Shown here in pieces: positions 4,163 to 5,745 of a DNA stretch of 5,745 nt. Source of the stretch: Pirellulales bacterium. Its GTDB lineage: Bacteria > Planctomycetota > Planctomycetia > Pirellulales > JALHPA01. The DNA is taken from contig JALHPA010000233.1 of the NCBI GenBank assembly GCA_022842745.1, positions 1 through 5,745 on the forward strand, written 5' to 3'. The position numbers and the translations under genes were made by a program. The notes under the pieces are model-generated. The model searched no databases and was not told where the DNA came from. It saw only the letters and a list, made by a program, of their open reading frames with translations. Numbering within the stretch: the first letter of the stretch is position 1; every line of letters begins with the position of its first letter.

Positions 4163-5745
4163 TTACGGCTGTTCGAGGCGGGAGACGTAGGGAGTGGTGG
4201 AGCCGTCACCGCGCGCGATCGTTTTGGTAGAATCCCGGCGCGTCTCCTGAATCAGCGTCTGGAATGGGTCGCCGTTGAAACAGACTTCGTTGAAGAAGGC
4301 AAAGACCGACGCATTGCGGGTGACGAACATGGGGGCCAATTTGCCGGCCGTCGTGGTGTAGCTGAAGCCGCCGAGGACTTCGCTGTGACCGGCGTTGCGG
4401 GTTTCGAGCAACGTGCCGCCGCGCTCGGTTTTATAGCCCAGGATCCAGAGGCGGCCGGCGTCGTTGACGACGTGGGTTCCTTCGTTTTCAACGTTGAGCT
4501 GACGCGCCCAGACGTGTTGATTTTTCAGCCGAAGGTTATGGGTGACGAAATCCTCGAAGAAGAGTCTTCCAGTTTCCGCCTTGGGCGTGAAGGAGAGATC
4601 GCAGTCGGATACGCTGCGAAAAACGACCGTCCTGGAAGTATCGATCTCAACTCCGCCGTGAATGTAATTGAAGTGCTCGAACGACACCGCGGGCGCCGCT
4701 CCCTCGACGATTCGGAAATCGGGCTTGGCGCGGGCATGATAGTCGACGATCCCGCCCACGCCGACCACGCGGCGCACCTGCCCGCCGATCACGACCGTGG
4801 AGGAGAGCGCGTAGGTCCCCGGTAGAAATACCGTCGTTGCTCCGGAATCCATCGCTTTCTGAAAAGCGGCCGCGGAGTCTTCCTCTCCCGTGGGATCCGC
4901 GCCGTATGAATCGACGTTGGCCCAAGTTTGTGGATCATCCTGGGTAATCGCGGGAGGATCCTGGATGGAGAACCGGAGCGAGCCCGACAGCGAACGACCG
5001 GCCGACGGGAAGGGGCTGGTGGGGGGATGCGAACAGTACTCGGAGACGTTGGGTCCGGCGCTACCGGCCTTCCGATCGTTGGGATCGTCGTCTACCCGCA
5101 GTGCGGCCACCCAATCCGGCGTCGCCACGTCGCCGATCGCCCGACGGTAGCCGGACGTCTTCGCGTCCCGCACGAAAATCCGCCCCCCGTTGTAATTGAT
5201 AATCGCCGGACAGCGGTCGGCGCCCGCCGTACCAACCAGTCGCGCATCGACCAGACACAGAAATCCGTAGCTGCGTACCGCCGGAACCGAATTCTCGCTC
5301 TTTAGCCCTCGAATGCTGATCGCCTGGCCATGATTGTCGAAGCCAAACTCGGCTTGCCGCCGCAGGGTGATGTATTCGAACGTCTGGCCATTGACCGCGC
5401 CGGCGGTCGCGATTCCGCGATGAAAGCCGACGATTTCGCAGTTCTTCACCAGCAGCGGGCCGTTCATATCGCGGTGGCCAAGGTCCAGTCCGACCTGCCC
5501 GCTGCCGCGGCCAGCGACGAAGCGGCAGTTGCGCACCGCGCCGGAGTTGTTGGAATAGAACTGGAGTCCGATAGCGCCTGGGTTTTCGTCGCCGACATCG
5601 AAGGTGATGTTGTGGACGTAGTTGTGGAACCAATCCGCCGAGCCGAAGCCGCCGCACCACATGATGCTGTGGGGCGTCTTGGGATCGGTGAACGTCGAGT
5701 TCTTGAGCCGCAGAATCGTCTTTTTCGCGTTTTGTCCCTGGAGGA
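4163..5745 (-). CDS. Tandem right-handed beta-helix protein (pectate lyase superfamily / GH55-like), C-terminal part
   Basis: 526 residues are visible and the frame is open through the right edge; the N-terminus, including any signal peptide, is missing. The first visible residues (GQNAKKTILRLKNSTFTD) are the typical first-coil motif of pectate_lyase_3 proteins. Asn- and Gly-rich coils (HNITFDVG, VRNCRFVAG, VKNCEIVGF) follow to about residue 195. A linker with SEYCSHPPTSPFPS leads to a second helix beginning near residue 274 with WANVDSYGADPTGEEDSAAAFQ and then VFLPGTY, the canonical opening of such a domain. Two tandem beta-helices are the architecture of GH55 exo-beta-1,3-glucanases, but many relatives have no proven activity, and no catalytic residue can be assigned here. 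A polysaccharide-binding or degrading role outside the cytoplasm is inferred. The internal ATG at 5662 is not the start, because the conserved sequence continues upstream. Confidence 0.8.
   Translation of the reverse strand, partial: LQGQNAKKTILRLKNSTFTDPKTPHSIMWCGGFGSADWFHNYVHNITFDVGDENPGAIGLQFYSNNSGAVRNCRFVAGRGSGQVGLDLGHRDMNGPLLVKNCEIVGFHRGIATAGAVNGQTFEYITLRRQAEFGFDNHGQAISIRGLKSENSVPAVRSYGFLCLVDARLVGTAGADRCPAIINYNGGRIFVRDAKTSGYRRAIGDVATPDWVAALRVDDDPNDRKAGSAGPNVSEYCSHPPTSPFPSAGRSLSGSLRFSIQDPPAITQDDPQTWANVDSYGADPTGEEDSAAAFQKAMDSGATTVFLPGTYALSSTVVIGGQVRRVVGVGGIVDYHARAKPDFRIVEGAAPAVSFEHFNYIHGGVEIDTSRTVVFRSVSDCDLSFTPKAETGRLFFEDFVTHNLRLKNQHVWARQLNVENEGTHVVNDAGRLWILGYKTERGGTLLETRNAGHSEVLGGFSYTTTAGKLAPMFVTRNASVFAFFNEVCFNGDPFQTLIQETRRDSTKTIARGDGSTTPYVSRLEQP

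Noticed and set aside
4058..4825. 255-codon plus-strand frame opposite the beta-helix gene.
   Set aside because: It lies antisense to a well-conserved beta-helix coding sequence and its translation shows no family motif.
1..5745. CRISPR arrays, tRNA or rRNA genes, insertion sequences.
   Set aside because: No regularly spaced repeats, no cloverleaf or rRNA motifs and no transposase motifs were seen on either strand.

Overview
The window reads as GC-rich bacterial chromosome. The PEP-CTERM sorting signal, a sigma-54-type promoter, a tandem beta-helix protein of the pectate-lyase superfamily and a PhyH-family oxygenase together suggest an environmental diderm such as Acidobacteriota, Planctomycetota or Verrucomicrobiota. 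This placement is inference from gene content; there is no rRNA or other taxonomic marker.

Layout. Bases 1-167 (minus) hold the first 55 codons of a Tpx-type thiol peroxidase, cut by the left edge. Between it and the next gene lies a decayed PIN-domain (VapC-like) remnant (about 282-494, minus) that keeps its C-terminal motif but has no N-terminal half. Next is an intact PhyH-type Fe(II)/2-oxoglutarate oxygenase (504-1172, minus), preceded by a short winged-helix-like gene (1256-1402, minus) that looks frameshifted. A 449-base gap (1403-1851) carries a well-matched sigma-54 promoter pointing right, into a secreted PEP-CTERM protein (1852-3147, plus). Converging on that gene is a DAPG-hydrolase (PhlG)-like gene (3284-3931, minus). 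A 231-base gap separates it from the 3' part of a large right-handed beta-helix protein (4163-5745, minus) whose start lies beyond the right edge.

Working together. The genes do not form one obvious pathway. The PEP-CTERM protein and the beta-helix protein are both likely envelope or extracellular proteins. Tpx, PhyH and the PhlG-like enzyme are probably cytoplasmic. The stretch from 282 to 1402 looks like a decayed accessory region: two damaged small genes of types often found in toxin-antitoxin or restriction loci flank one intact oxygenase gene. I found no tRNA, rRNA, CRISPR array, transposase or complete defence system. The strongest non-coding signal is the sigma-54 promoter at 1728-1744.
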